A stretch of 64,000 bases of DNA from CAWDMN01 sp963803155 (GCA_963803155.1 CAWDMN010000078.1:1-64000), one strand, 5' to 3'. Shown: positions 53,781 to 63,016, counted from the stretch's first letter. Numbers and translations: made by a program. Notes: generated by a model from the letters alone, not told the origin.

Positions 53781-54425
53781 TTATTTCCCAGGCAGAGGAA
53801 TCGCCGTCCCATATACTTCTATCCAGTCGACTCTAGAAGAAGCGGGAGATCCTCCTCCAGCCATCAAATCGGTCCAGCCGATTTCTTCCACCTGGCTTAA
53901 ATCCGGGGAGGGGATCCATTCCCCTTCCACTATCTTCGTAATGTCCAACCGCCTCCAATGGATATCGGCCATGTTGAATTCCCGCACGCGCCAATCCAGG
54001 GACTGATCGTCAGCTTGGTCGCTGATTAGCCACATCCCGCTCGATAGTTTTAAAATTGGCCGCAATTCGCGATAGCCGGATTGTTTGCTTCTCCAACGAA
54101 TTTTGGCCTGCCCCCTCAGGTCGGCTAAGGCATGGCGATGTCGCAGAGCAATCGCCCAATTAGCGGAGGTTTCTCCCGACCAGATATAGTACGGATCGTC
54201 TGCCGGTTGATCGTGATGACTTTTTTTGATTCCGGCCGCTCCCGGTCCATAAAGGGTGACGATTAGATCCGGGTTGGACACATGCTCCTGTGTTACCGGA
54301 GTAACAGCGGGAATTTCCTTCCAGTCTTCCCGGAAAAACAAGCCTGGCCGATCTTTTGCCCAGATATGAGAAGTCATTGCGAGTGCGGCAAGCAGAAAGA
54401 AAAATTGAATCTCCCGAATTTTCAT
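53781..54425 (-). CDS. secreted protein of unknown function
   Basis: The protein is 214 residues with a signal peptide (MKIREIQFFFLLAALAMTSH, then IWA). The mature part is beta-rich with many aromatic and charged residues (GLFFREDWKEIPAVTPVTQE, then SSRVDWIEVYGTAIPLPGK), a plan seen in jelly-roll or discoidin-like extracellular domains. AGGAG lies close to the start. I do not recognise a specific family. It is monocistronic and divergent to the MBL gene. Confidence 0.75.
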   Translation of the reverse strand: MKIREIQFFFLLAALAMTSHIWAKDRPGLFFREDWKEIPAVTPVTQEHVSNPDLIVTLYGPGAAGIKKSHHDQPADDPYYIWSGETSANWAIALRHRHALADLRGQAKIRWRSKQSGYRELRPILKLSSGMWLISDQADDQSLDWRVREFNMADIHWRRLDITKIVEGEWIPSPDLSQVEEIGWTDLMAGGGSPASSRVDWIEVYGTAIPLPGK

Positions 54426-54734
54426 AGCTGATCACTCCTAATGTGAAGATGATTTATTTGTGAACGGCGTCCAGAAGCACGACGTTTCAACTTGATTCCC
54501 GCTGTTATTGAACCCTTCATCCCACCTCAGATGAGGTTTCATAATAAGACTCCGAATCCCCCAGAAATTGTCCATGGAATGCGAATCTTTGTCCAGCGGG
54601 ATCTCGCCCAGCCCAGCCGATTTATAAGCAAAGGGGAAGGGGATTTTGTTTTGAAAAATTATGGACAGCACAGGTCAAAATATATAAATATGCTTACAGC
54701 CGCCGTGACTCTAAATCCTCAAGGGGTGAAAACC

Positions 54735-55679
54735 GTGAAACATTTTGGCCTCAAGAACCTGTCTTCGTTTTTGATTCTTTGTTTGATTATGGGGAGCGTC
54801 TCAGCGTTGCGCGGTCAAACCGTCCAGGCGCGGACCGCTGCCCAGAAAATTTCTAGCAACGCAGAATCAAAACCAGGGGAATGGTTCAAGATCGAACAAG
54901 TGGCCGACAAGGTATGGTGCATCGATGATCACGGCGCCGATAATATGTACCTGGTGGAGGGGAGAGATAAGGCATTATTCATTGATACGGGCACCGGAGC
55001 CGCCAAACTCAGGGACTGCCTGAAATCGATCACTAAGCTTCCAATCATTGTCGTGAATACCCATGGGCATCCCGATCATGCCGGCGGCAATTTTCAGTTT
55101 GAAAAAGTTTATGCACATGCGATGGACTTCGAAATGATCCGGCGATTTAATCAAAAGGAAGAACGCAAGAATGTCGTTCAAAACATGCTGAGGGGTTCTA
55201 CGGTTCCGGAGTCTTTGGTTTTGAAGGATTCAGACGACCAGAAACCGGCTACACTCGTGCCTGTAAAACAGGGATATGTGTTCGACCTCGGTCAGAGAAA
55301 ACTTGAAGTAATTGAAGTCCCGGGCCATACCATGGGAAGTATCTGTCTGCTGGATTCTAAAAATAAGATTTTGTTTACTGGAGATAACGACAATTTATTG
55401 GTATGGCTATTCCTGGATGGTTGTGCTCCGCTGGAATCTTATCTGCAGACTCTGCAAAAACTAAATCAACGATCTAAGGAGTTTGACATTTTGATGCCCG
55501 GGCACGGTTTGCCCATTGATAAGGCGTTTATCGGCGAGCAAATAACTTGTGCTCAAAATATCCTCGATGGAAGTTGCACGGGCAAGCCCTACAAATCTTT
55601 TGCGGGGAACGGATTAATCTGCTCTTACAAGAGAGCCGGAATTGCCTACAACCCCGATAATTTGCGGGCAAAAAAGTAG
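54735..55679 (+). CDS. secreted metallo-beta-lactamase-fold hydrolase
   Basis: From GTG 54735 (AAGGGG eight bases upstream) the protein has 314 residues and a signal peptide (NLSSFLILCLIMGSVSALRG). The metal-binding motif is VVNTHGHPDHAGGN, followed by EVPGHTMGSICLLDSKNK and LFTGDNDN, and MPGHG. These supply the two-metal site. The enzyme would act in the periplasm. Whether it is a lactamase, lactonase or esterase is undetermined. The longer open frame to 54492 lacks a signal. Confidence 0.87.
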   Translation: MKHFGLKNLSSFLILCLIMGSVSALRGQTVQARTAAQKISSNAESKPGEWFKIEQVADKVWCIDDHGADNMYLVEGRDKALFIDTGTGAAKLRDCLKSITKLPIIVVNTHGHPDHAGGNFQFEKVYAHAMDFEMIRRFNQKEERKNVVQNMLRGSTVPESLVLKDSDDQKPATLVPVKQGYVFDLGQRKLEVIEVPGHTMGSICLLDSKNKILFTGDNDNLLVWLFLDGCAPLESYLQTLQKLNQRSKEFDILMPGHGLPIDKAFIGEQITCAQNILDGSCTGKPYKSFAGNGLICSYKRAGIAYNPDNLRAKK

Positions 55680-55872
55680 ACTTGTCCGGCGCCCGAGTCC
55701 CCGTGGCAGCGAGGCTTAAATCATATTGGGGACGCCGAATTGCGTCCCTGACTTCTCTTTGTCCGGGCAAATTCCTCAGAGGCTCCCTAGGTACGGAGTA
55801 AGTACGAAAATTGTTGCGAGTGTGGTGTCTCATAAACGCCTGGATTTTGATTGACCGCTGACATTCATCCCT

Positions 55873-58035
55873 ATGAACCATTGGGTGCCCTTCGAGCGGA
55901 GAAATTCAAATTTGCCGACTAATTCGGCCCATGTGGACTCTCTGATAGCTCTGTGGGAAGAGATTGACGATCATCTTTTTGAAATCCATTTCCGAGAGCG
56001 CTTTTTTGGAGACCTACCCATCAGCCGTATCCAAGCTTTGTCCGTCCTTCGAGAGAAGCGAATGGAAATCCTCGCGCCAGCTTCAGGACCCGCTCCTTCC
56101 CCCGTCGAACATGACCTCGGCGAATTCTCCCGGGATTCCCTGACGCCGGATTATTCTTTGGCGGTGGATGTTATTCCTTTTGGATTTCCACGGGGGCCTA
56201 TGGTTGCTTCCGTGCTAATTCATGCCATGATGGTATTGCTGATCGCCCTGGGACCGCTTTTCCCATACGCTCAGCCCGTTCTCAGGATGGAAAATCAGCA
56301 GATCGTTTATTACAAATTATCCGAGGGATTCCCCGATATTTCTCCGTTCTTACCCAAATCCGCCGCCGCTCCTTCATCTTCACATTCCTTCCGCGGCAAA
56401 GCAGGACATCGTCGGGATGTCTCAATTCATCCGGACGAGAAAGAAGTTCCGCTAGTGATTGAGCAGGCCAAGGTTCAACCTCTCAAGCAGCTGCCGCGGC
56501 TGGAACTGCCCAATATCTTCTTAAAACAGCCGGAAATGGCGAACCCCCTCGCGCCGTCGAAGGAACAGTTGCTTGCGGAGGAAATGAAGAGGTTCGCCTC
56601 AAAATCGCTGGCAGAGCCTTTGCCGGGGCAGAGGGATTCGTTGCGCGCCAAGTCGGAAGATCTCTCAAGGTTCTTCGAGTCCCCCGGAAAGATGCCTGCG
56701 CCGTTGTTAAAAATTCCCGAGGCGCCTGCCTTGCCGCAGACTCTGCGCCGCCCGCCGAGCCAATTTCAGCTGTCGGCCATTTCCAGGCCCGAAATTCCGC
56801 TCCCAATTTTGAAGGTGCCGGAGGCGCCAAATGCTCAGGTTCAGTTGCCTTTTTCTCAGCCACAAATCTCCGGGCCATTGCAAATGGGGCAAACAGCTCC
56901 GGTGCCTTTGATGAAGATTCCCGAAGCTCCAGTGGCATCGTCCTCGATGCCCGTGCCACAAGTGCAGCCGGGCTGGCAGCTGCAGGCGGGACGAAGCATT
57001 CCCACGCCTCTTCTAGCTGTGCCGGACGTCTCGGCCGATCCCAATGCCGGCGACCGCCGATTGGATCAAATGGCGGTTGAAGCAAGCCGTCTGGGGAGTG
57101 AAAAACCTTCCGCGCCTGCCCCTCGGCTGGCAGTTCCTTCTGAAGATTTGTCTGAATCCAGGCTTCAAAGTGCGGATATCTCCGGAAGCGCTCCGGCGAG
57201 CCTGCTGGTATATTCTCTTCACCCCAGCATGCCTGCGCCCAATCTCTCGGTCCCCAAAGTCTCGTCGCGGGGAGGAATTCTGTCATCGCGGGACGACAAC
57301 CCAGCGAGTCCGGATGGGAGTGGAATTTCATCTGCCCGCTCTCCAAATTCCATGCCGGACGTCTATATCCGAGACTCTCTCTCTATTCCCGCGGGACAGA
57401 CGAATCTGCCCATCGTTCAGAGCCCAGCATCGGATCCTCCGCTTCATCGGAAGGAGATTGCGTCAGCCTCCATTCCCGGTCCCACAAGGATTCCGCCCCC
57501 CTCGCTTAAACTGCCCGATCTAAATTCGTCCAGGAATATTCCATTATCCCCCTCTCCGCTGGCCAAGTTGGAACGGCAAGGAGTCAAGGTGTATACAGCC
57601 AGAATCATGGCTCCCAATTTCTCCAGCCGCAGAGGAGTCTGGTACTTCCGTTTTGCCCGGCGGGCAGACCATCGAGGACAAAATCCGGAGAATCGGGCCT
57701 TGGCGGGATCTGAGGGAATGCCAGAGGATGATTCTGGCTTGACTGCTCCCAGCGCTGTTCTCCAGGTGGATCCACGTTATCCGCCGGAGGTGATCCGCGA
57801 AAAAATAGAAGGGGTTGTTATTTTGTATGCAGTTATTTTGAAGGATGGGACCGTGGATGGGTCGAGTATCAGAATCCTGCAAAAGCTTGACTCCCGGTTG
57901 GATTCTTATGCTTGTGATGCGATACGCCAGTGGAAGTTCAAGCCCAGCCGGCAAAATGGAGATCCGATCGATATTCAAGCTGAGATTACCATACCCTTTT
58001 ATTTTCGGTCCATGGACCTCGCGCGAACTCGATAA
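55873..58035 (+). CDS. TonB-like energy transducer with long proline-rich repeat region
   Basis: The protein is 720 residues. A cytoplasmic head of about 110 residues precedes one membrane helix (VASVLIHAMMVLLIALGPLF). About 450 residues rich in Pro/Ser/Ala follow, with repeated short units such as APLLKIPEAPAL, PLPILKVPEAPN, PVPLMKIPEAPV and TPLLAVPDVS. The C-terminal TonB domain (about 625-715) has DPRYPPEVIREKIEGVVILY and AIRQWKFKPSRQNGDPI. It would couple the proton-motive force to outer-membrane receptors. The head before the helix and the length (TonB is usually about 240) are unusual. Confidence 0.85.
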   Translation: MNHWVPFERRNSNLPTNSAHVDSLIALWEEIDDHLFEIHFRERFFGDLPISRIQALSVLREKRMEILAPASGPAPSPVEHDLGEFSRDSLTPDYSLAVDVIPFGFPRGPMVASVLIHAMMVLLIALGPLFPYAQPVLRMENQQIVYYKLSEGFPDISPFLPKSAAAPSSSHSFRGKAGHRRDVSIHPDEKEVPLVIEQAKVQPLKQLPRLELPNIFLKQPEMANPLAPSKEQLLAEEMKRFASKSLAEPLPGQRDSLRAKSEDLSRFFESPGKMPAPLLKIPEAPALPQTLRRPPSQFQLSAISRPEIPLPILKVPEAPNAQVQLPFSQPQISGPLQMGQTAPVPLMKIPEAPVASSSMPVPQVQPGWQLQAGRSIPTPLLAVPDVSADPNAGDRRLDQMAVEASRLGSEKPSAPAPRLAVPSEDLSESRLQSADISGSAPASLLVYSLHPSMPAPNLSVPKVSSRGGILSSRDDNPASPDGSGISSARSPNSMPDVYIRDSLSIPAGQTNLPIVQSPASDPPLHRKEIASASIPGPTRIPPPSLKLPDLNSSRNIPLSPSPLAKLERQGVKVYTARIMAPNFSSRRGVWYFRFARRADHRGQNPENRALAGSEGMPEDDSGLTAPSAVLQVDPRYPPEVIREKIEGVVILYAVILKDGTVDGSSIRILQKLDSRLDSYACDAIRQWKFKPSRQNGDPIDIQAEITIPFYFRSMDLARTR

Positions 58036-58133
58036 AAAAGACACATCTCCCTTTGGCCAGATCGGGCTGCCGCATAATTCAGCTTATTCCCGTGAATGAT
58101 GCCACATGCACTTTTGGCTTGTCTGCAAAAAGG

Positions 58134-59087
58134 TCAGTTGGCCATGGTTGCCAAGTGCGGCGCAAAAGCCGGCTTTTTGCCGATTCGGCGCAGGGTTTCC
58201 ACGATCCGCTTTGGCCTTCCCCAATCGCACCATAAAAATTCATCCAGTTCCATGACCGCGGTCTGATGGCGCGATTGTTGGAGTAATCCAGACGAAAAAT
58301 CCAAGGTTGGCATGGCCCTGTAAATCTTCCCTAAAATCGACTCCTCCTCTTTAGTCCCAATGCTTTTTGCGTATTGCTCGAACAATAAAATCATCGAAGG
58401 AAAATACTGGCATCCAAGTCCCCACAGAGTTTCTACCCTGGAGGCGAGAATAAAAGTGTTCCAAAGGGCGCCAGAGGCCAAAGCGGCCATGCTTTTGTTC
58501 AAATCGGGCTTTTCCAAAAAGTCGTCCACTGCACAAATCCGCCGGCCTTCCACCCTGGATAAATTCACTCCAGGGAAAATATATCCGTAATCCGACTCGG
58601 GCCCATCTGGTTTTATCCCCAATAAAACCAAACGGTCCCTCATCCTTTGCGCAATCGAGATGGCCTTCTGCATCGTGGCAATGAATTTCTCCTCCGGAAA
58701 AATGAAATGATCCGAAGGCAAAATCAAAACAGTGGCATCAGGGACTCTAGCCTTTATATAGGTGATGGCCAGGAAAATCCCGGCCGCCGTCCCGCGATTC
58801 TTCGGCTGCAAAATCATTTTTCCAGGATGCCGGTCCCCTATTTGCCCCGTCGCCACTCTGCAATGGGGACGGCCGACTACGATCACTTTCTGTTCAGGGG
58901 CCGTGATTCGATCTGAGCGATCCAACGTATGCTGAAACATGGATCGAGTCCCTACGAAGGTACAATATTGTTTTGGTTTCGGACGGCCCAACCATCGGGA
59001 AATCATGGGCCTGAGCCTCCTTCCCTCACCACCTGCCAAAATAATTGTCCAAAGCTTTATTGCTCCATCGGGATATTGCATTCTCAC
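58134..59087 (-). CDS. nucleotidyltransferase, mannose-1-phosphate guanylyltransferase-like
   Basis: The protein is 317 residues. The signature LAGGEGRRLRPMISRWLGRP with PKPKQYCTFVGTRSMFQHTL is typical of GDP-mannose pyrophosphorylases. ILPSDHFIFPEEKFIATMQK and ESDYGYIFPG follow. It would make a nucleotide-activated hexose for the surface glycans. It is a monocistronic minus-strand gene, shorter than ManC, lacking the isomerase half. Confidence 0.85.
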   Translation of the reverse strand: MRMQYPDGAIKLWTIILAGGEGRRLRPMISRWLGRPKPKQYCTFVGTRSMFQHTLDRSDRITAPEQKVIVVGRPHCRVATGQIGDRHPGKMILQPKNRGTAAGIFLAITYIKARVPDATVLILPSDHFIFPEEKFIATMQKAISIAQRMRDRLVLLGIKPDGPESDYGYIFPGVNLSRVEGRRICAVDDFLEKPDLNKSMAALASGALWNTFILASRVETLWGLGCQYFPSMILLFEQYAKSIGTKEEESILGKIYRAMPTLDFSSGLLQQSRHQTAVMELDEFLWCDWGRPKRIVETLRRIGKKPAFAPHLATMAN

Positions 59088-59637
59088 GCCCTTTCTTTTC
59101 AGTCAAATGTGTTTGAACTGCGCTAAAGCGGAAACACGAGGCGCCGGTTTGCCGTTTAGCGAAAATTTCCCCACTAATCTTCACCTATTCTTGAAATTAT
59201 GACTGGCAAGCATAATGCCAAATGACAGGGCTTATTGGATTCATGACCCCAACCCTCAAAACTGTGAATGGCATGAAAACAGGCGAGAACTCTGGATATG
59301 GATGCAACCTGTTTCTCTATAGGAATTTAAGGTGCGATATTGTGGATGACGACACTGCGGTACCACCGCGTTGCTTCAAAGGGAGCGATCATGCCTCTCA
59401 TCTTGCCGTTGGCCTCTGGGGGGATATTCAACTGTGGATAGAGAACATTTTTAACAGTCCTGTGAATTTATTACATGGCGAATCGACGTTTTTGGTTTAC
59501 CTCATTCTCATTCCAGCTTCATTGTCCACCAGTCCATAAAATCAATGACCTTTTTGGACTGATTGAATTTTGAAGGAGACGAGGAAGAAAGGAAGCAGGC
59601 AAATTGGAAGGCAAAAAAAACACGGAGTCAAGATTGG
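59088..59637. other. intergenic stretch of 550 bp, no supported gene
   Basis: A plus-strand frame of 105 codons (59222-59539) is open but lacks family features. It is AT-rich between 59180 and 59640. If the 59.6-63.2 kb array is real, this could be its decayed last cassette or the flanking backbone. Confidence 0.35.
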
Positions 59638-59708
59638 ACTAAAACGCCTGATGCTGCCGCTCACCGGCGCGCCACTGTTGGCGCGCCCGGTGGAGTTCTC
59701 TGTTAGCA
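59638..59708 (-). other. attC-like recombination site after hicA
   Basis: On the minus strand the outer boxes are TGCTAAC and GTTTTAG, with inner boxes CTCCACCGG and CCGGTGAGCGG. The stem CACCGG-G-CGCGCC / GGCGCG-CCGGTG is perfect except for one unpaired G on the first arm, with an AACAGT loop. It starts 3 bp after the hicA stop codon. That placement, size (71 bp) and unpaired base are all as in integron cassettes. Confidence 0.6.
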
Positions 59709-59711
59709 GAT

Positions 59712-59939
59712 TTAGAGCAGCTCGGTGAACTCATCCACCGATATTTTTGCTTGTTTGAGAATATGGGCCAAGGTTGATCTTTTAATTGGACGGTGTGCTG
59801 GCACAATGATTTTCAAGGTATCTGCTGAAGTGTGTTTTTGTAGACGAATATGGCTTCCGCGTTGGCGAACCACAACCCATCCAGCTCTCTGCGGTGCCTT
59901 GACAACCCGTTCATAAGGTAGGTGTGGAACTTTCGTCAT
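59712..59939 (-). CDS. hicA: HicA-family toxin (mRNA interferase)
   Basis: The protein is 75 residues with a double-stranded-RNA-binding-like HicA fold. The catalytic histidine lies in RQRGSHIRLQKH, preceded by LQ/PQRAGWVVVRQ and followed by TLKIIVPAHRPIKRSTLAHI. It degrades mRNA when free and is neutralised by HicB. Its start overlaps the hicB stop by 4 bp, so the two are translated together. An attC-like element directly follows the stop. Confidence 0.93.
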   Translation of the reverse strand: MTKVPHLPYERVVKAPQRAGWVVVRQRGSHIRLQKHTSADTLKIIVPAHRPIKRSTLAHILKQAKISVDEFTELL

Positions 59940-60139
59940 ACAGCGATATCCAGCAGCTCAGCATTCGAAGAGCAGGACAAATCGTCTTCCACTGATTCAA
60001 GATAGAGCTCGATTGCCTCTTTGATATTGAAGAGGGCCTCTTCCCTGGAATCACCTTCACTAATGCATCCGGGCAGGGAGGGTACGATCGCGGTATAACC
60101 TCCATCTTCACTCGGCTCCAGGATTATTTTCAGTTTCAT
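59936..60139 (-). CDS. hicB: HicB-family antitoxin
   Basis: The protein is 67 residues from ATG 60139, with GGAGG seven bases upstream. It has the partial RNase-H-like fold of HicB (MKLKIILEPSEDGGYTAIVP, then SLPGCISEGDSREEALFNIK and AIELYLESVEDD). It is a short form without a C-terminal DNA-binding domain. It precedes hicA, the reversed order common in this branch. A longer frame to 60184 is less likely. Toxin-antitoxin pairs are a typical stabilising cargo of chromosomal integron arrays. Confidence 0.93.
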   Translation of the reverse strand: MKLKIILEPSEDGGYTAIVPSLPGCISEGDSREEALFNIKEAIELYLESVEDDLSCSSNAELLDIAV

Positions 60140-60461
60140 AGCCACCTCCAAGCCCATTTTAGCGAATTCAGCGCCGCACTTCAATCAGTCATGCCCTTGA
60201 AAAAATCTGCCCGCCAGTGAGCTGTGCTGAAGACAGATTATTTAAAGTCCTTATAGAAAGTCGGTTTTTTGGGAAACCGCCCGTCCAATGCAGTGGGCAT
60301 GATACGATGATACCGATATTAGGTTTCTTCGGTAGTCGACGCTGTTCTAGAGGTCCTTCTGCTCGGGAAAGAGGCAGGCGGGCGGTATATGCTCCCTCGA
60401 TGTGGCGGGATTCTCACGGAAGCAGCAGACTTCGGGCCTATGAACTTGCTCCCTTTGCCTT
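60140..60461. other. leader of the hicBA cassette
   Basis: About 320 bp from the attC-like site at 60462 to hicB. No other gene was recognised; it probably carries the hicBA promoter. Note a GC-rich stretch near 60340-60420. Confidence 0.4.
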
Positions 60462-60532
60462 CTAGCAACCTGCGCATCAGCCCCCGCAGGCGAATGGAGC
60501 GAGGCGAAGCCTTTCGGCGCTGGATATGCTAG
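60462..60532 (-). other. divergent attC-like site after the DUF1579-like gene
   Basis: On the minus strand it begins CTAGCATA 10 bp after the upstream gene's stop and ends with GTTGCTAG. Inner boxes are CCAGCGCC and GGGGCTGATGCGCAG around GAAAGGCTTCGCCT. The order and spacing fit, but the outer left box deviates from the AAC rule and the CACCGG core is missing, so support is moderate. Confidence 0.4.
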
Positions 60533-60542
60533 TCGGACATGA

Positions 60543-61079
60543 TTACGGGGCACGCTTGAAGTGGTTACGACTGTAAATCTCGAATGGCATTCCAGGCGGT
60601 GCCAGCTCAAAGGTCTCAATAAACTCGTTGTTTGAAATGATTTCGTAGGTTTCTTTGCCCCTCCACGAGTTGTCAAAGTTTTCAAAATGCTCACTCTCCA
60701 AAACCAATAAGGTGGAACTGCTGGCTGATTGGTTGAGCGAATAAAGATTGACGAAGCCTTCTTGATGAAACTGCCGCAGCACAAGTGTTTTGCGGTTGCG
60801 GTCATGGCTCAGGAAGCCCAGATGCTGATGCACTTCACCCGCTTTGTTCCGTTCTTGTGGCGGGTAAGTGGACGTGTTGCGCTCCTGAATGAACTTGCCA
60901 CCCAAAATGAATTCGTAACTGCGCGATACCGTGCCAGTGCCGGATTGACCTGAAGCTGTGCCTTGCCATTTGCCGACAAGAAAGCGGACGGGTTGCCACG
61001 GGTCATGCGTCTTGTCCTGCGAATAGACGCCCGCTGCGGCAAAGGCAAGGAACAGAAACGCTATGATAGATTTCAACAC
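60543..61079 (-). CDS. secreted DUF1579-like protein
   Basis: The protein is 178 residues from a GTG at 61079 (AAAGGAAAG just upstream). Signal peptide about 1-20 (IIAFLFLAFAAAGVYSQ). The body starts WQPVRFLVGKWQGTASGQSG and has RSYEFILGGKFIQERNTSTY, a beta-barrel plan shared with DUF1579-type proteins of unknown function. The start lies 17 bp after one attC-like site and the stop 10 bp before another. The gene therefore fills a unit of about 600 bp, as in an integron cassette. Confidence 0.8.
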   Translation of the reverse strand: MLKSIIAFLFLAFAAAGVYSQDKTHDPWQPVRFLVGKWQGTASGQSGTGTVSRSYEFILGGKFIQERNTSTYPPQERNKAGEVHQHLGFLSHDRNRKTLVLRQFHQEGFVNLYSLNQSASSSTLLVLESEHFENFDNSWRGKETYEIISNNEFIETFELAPPGMPFEIYSRNHFKRAP

Positions 61080-61095
61080 GGGACTTTCCTTTCAT

Positions 61096-61157
61096 GTCCA
61101 TCAATTCCGCTCACCGGTCCGTCAGCTGACGGATTCGGTGCAGTGGAATGGTTGGAA
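61096..61157 (-). other. attC-like recombination site between S41 peptidase and DUF1579-like gene
   Basis: On the minus strand the outer boxes are TTCCAAC and GATGGAC (one base from GTTRRRY), with inner boxes CACTGCACCGAAT and GACCGGTGAGCGG around the palindrome TCCGTCAGCTGACGGA. It has the same core as the sites at 31488 and 63133. The next gene's ribosome site follows within 10 bp. Confidence 0.55.
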
Positions 61158-61281
61158 TTCTATTTTGCAAATTGCCAACATCCCAAAGAGATGAAAAATT
61201 CAATTATTTAAATGCGGCGCCATTTCCCGGGTATAATTCAAAGCGCGACAGGATAGAGGGTGTGTCAAGGGATGGAATGCA

Positions 61282-61385
61282 CGGGAGGGCGAGCCTCCCG
61301 GCGAGCCATTTGTGTCCCGTGTGCCATCTCTACCCGGACTGGTTCGGTGGGCGGAGTCCGCCTTGGAGGAAGCCTCGCCCTCCCG
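61282..61385. repeat. nested REP-like palindromes in the S41 peptidase 3' region
   Basis: CGGGAGGGCGAG (61282-61293) and CTCGCCCTCCCG (61374-61385) are perfect 12-bp arms about 80 bp apart. Inside lie GGCGGAGTCCGCC (61350-61362), the same word as at 1258-1270, and a CCTCCCGG hairpin. It sits between the peptidase stop and the attC-like site at 61157 and may be a later insertion in that cassette. Confidence 0.6.
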
Positions 61386-61494
61386 GCTATTGCTCAGTTC
61401 AGCCGATCAATGCGACTTGGTCCACCCTGTCGCACTTTGAATTACACCCCCATTTCCCTTCAGCATTTTCCCTTGGTTTCACCGCGATATTCTT

Positions 61495-62901
61495 TTACTT
61501 GATAGAGCCAACCTTCCCCCCCGGCTCCCTGGACCCTGGCACGGATTCTTGGAACGACCACACCGCTTGAATCCCTCGGTCTTGATGGCTGAAATAGTCA
61601 GTCGAGAGTTGATCGACGGGAATTTGAGGGGCAAGCCACGGACGGCGGTCATTGGGGGCGCTCTTTTGCCAATAAAGACGGGACACCATCACCTTGATAC
61701 CGCTCTGGGCCAGCGTCTCAATGTTCGGATCGGCGTGGTGATTCGGCGGCGCACCGGTTGGTTCTCCCACAAAGAGCACCTCGCATTCATTTTCAATCCA
61801 CACAGCGCATTGCAGCGCCGCGCTGAAGGTTTTTCTGCCAATCAGCACGAACAGATGCCCCCGCCGGTTAATCCTCTCATGTCGAATGATGCCGTGCAGC
61901 AAGGGCTTAAGGATATCCGTCGTCCCCCCCAAATTGTTGCGCAAATCAATAATGAGCTTGTCCGCATTTTCGTTTTCCAGCTGCTTCCACATCCGCCGGC
62001 TAAATGTTTCGAAGTTCACGGTGCCATCGTTTTGGCATTCATTGAATCCCAGATAGACAGCCTTCCGCTCTGGAATATACTTGAACCAGTAAGGCTTTTC
62101 ATAATTCTGGAACAAGAGCGGGAGACTGCCCGTGTTGTCATTAATCACATTCACATAATTTACGGCGGGCACGGCGTTCTTGCGCCAAAACCAGGCGGCA
62201 ACCATGTCTGAGAAAGCATCTTGAGATTGATAGGGTTCCGCCAAAACCTTGAGGTTTCCTCGCATTCCGTTTTTGGCCACGATTTCCAATTCCAGCAGTC
62301 CCTTCTGATCCACATACCCCAGCGTCTGCATCACCGAAAACATCATCAGATATTTGGGTGAGAGATATTTCGCCCCCCATTCATTGTCGGCGGGGACAAC
62401 CGCCTTGACCCGGTTCGTCACCTCTTCGATTGCCGTGTTTCCAATTTTGAGAACCCTTGCCCCATACGACTGTAAATATTTTGTGGATGTCGAGGTGATG
62501 AACCAACCATCGGCAAAAGATTCGATTCTGATTGGAAACCATTTTGAGGTGAGCTTATCACCCAATAATTGGGTGTGCCCATCTCCCACCAGGGCGACAA
62601 GCTTCATCAGCTCCACGATTATCTGGCTATCAGACCAAAGTGGAATTTGTGTCTTGATATGAGCAATGTGTTGATCAAAAACGTCCTTGGAGGTTTTCCA
62701 ATAAGGGTGGGGATGGCGGGTGCAAAGAAGAAGCGCCAACGCGTCAAGATCGCTTGACCACTGGGCATCGCTCAGCTTGCGATCATTTCGCTGAGTAAGA
62801 TTGAGCGGGAGGTTTGACGTCTCAAATCCCGATGGAGAGCCCACGTTTGCGAAAAGAAACAAAACAATGATTGGGGGCAGAACATTCTTTAGCGTGAGCA
62901 T
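61495..62901 (-). CDS. S41-family peptidase (tail-specific protease-like)
   Basis: The protein is 468 residues from ATG 62901 (GGAGG nine bases upstream) with a signal peptide (PPIIVLFLFANVG). A PDZ-like part (VLKIGNTAIEEVTNRVKAVV) precedes the S41 core: YLGFNECQND, then KLIIDLRNNLGGTTDILKPL, and VLIGRKTFSAALQCAVW with the candidate nucleophile serine in TFSAA. GEPTGAPPNHH follows. It would act in the periplasm. It lies between two attC-like sites, and the 5' one is about 50 bp from the start. Confidence 0.88.
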   Translation of the reverse strand: MLTLKNVLPPIIVLFLFANVGSPSGFETSNLPLNLTQRNDRKLSDAQWSSDLDALALLLCTRHPHPYWKTSKDVFDQHIAHIKTQIPLWSDSQIIVELMKLVALVGDGHTQLLGDKLTSKWFPIRIESFADGWFITSTSTKYLQSYGARVLKIGNTAIEEVTNRVKAVVPADNEWGAKYLSPKYLMMFSVMQTLGYVDQKGLLELEIVAKNGMRGNLKVLAEPYQSQDAFSDMVAAWFWRKNAVPAVNYVNVINDNTGSLPLLFQNYEKPYWFKYIPERKAVYLGFNECQNDGTVNFETFSRRMWKQLENENADKLIIDLRNNLGGTTDILKPLLHGIIRHERINRRGHLFVLIGRKTFSAALQCAVWIENECEVLFVGEPTGAPPNHHADPNIETLAQSGIKVMVSRLYWQKSAPNDRRPWLAPQIPVDQLSTDYFSHQDRGIQAVWSFQESVPGSREPGGKVGSIK

Positions 62902-62950
62902 GGGGAAATACCTCCATTTTATCCGCATTCATCCTTGACTCTTTGATTAT

Positions 62951-63016
62951 TCCATCGACCCCGCTCACCGGCCAGCGAGCCTTATGCGCTGGTCAGGTAA
63001 TGTGGGCTGGTGGGTT
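62951..63016 (-). other. attC-like recombination site upstream of S41 peptidase
   Basis: On the minus strand it runs from ACCCACC, through CACATTACCTGACCAGC, GCATAAGGC and CGCTGGCCGGTGAGCGG, to GATGGAA. The core is the twin of the element at 10743. The left outer box deviates (ACC for AAC). It ends about 50 bp before the peptidase start. Confidence 0.5.
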
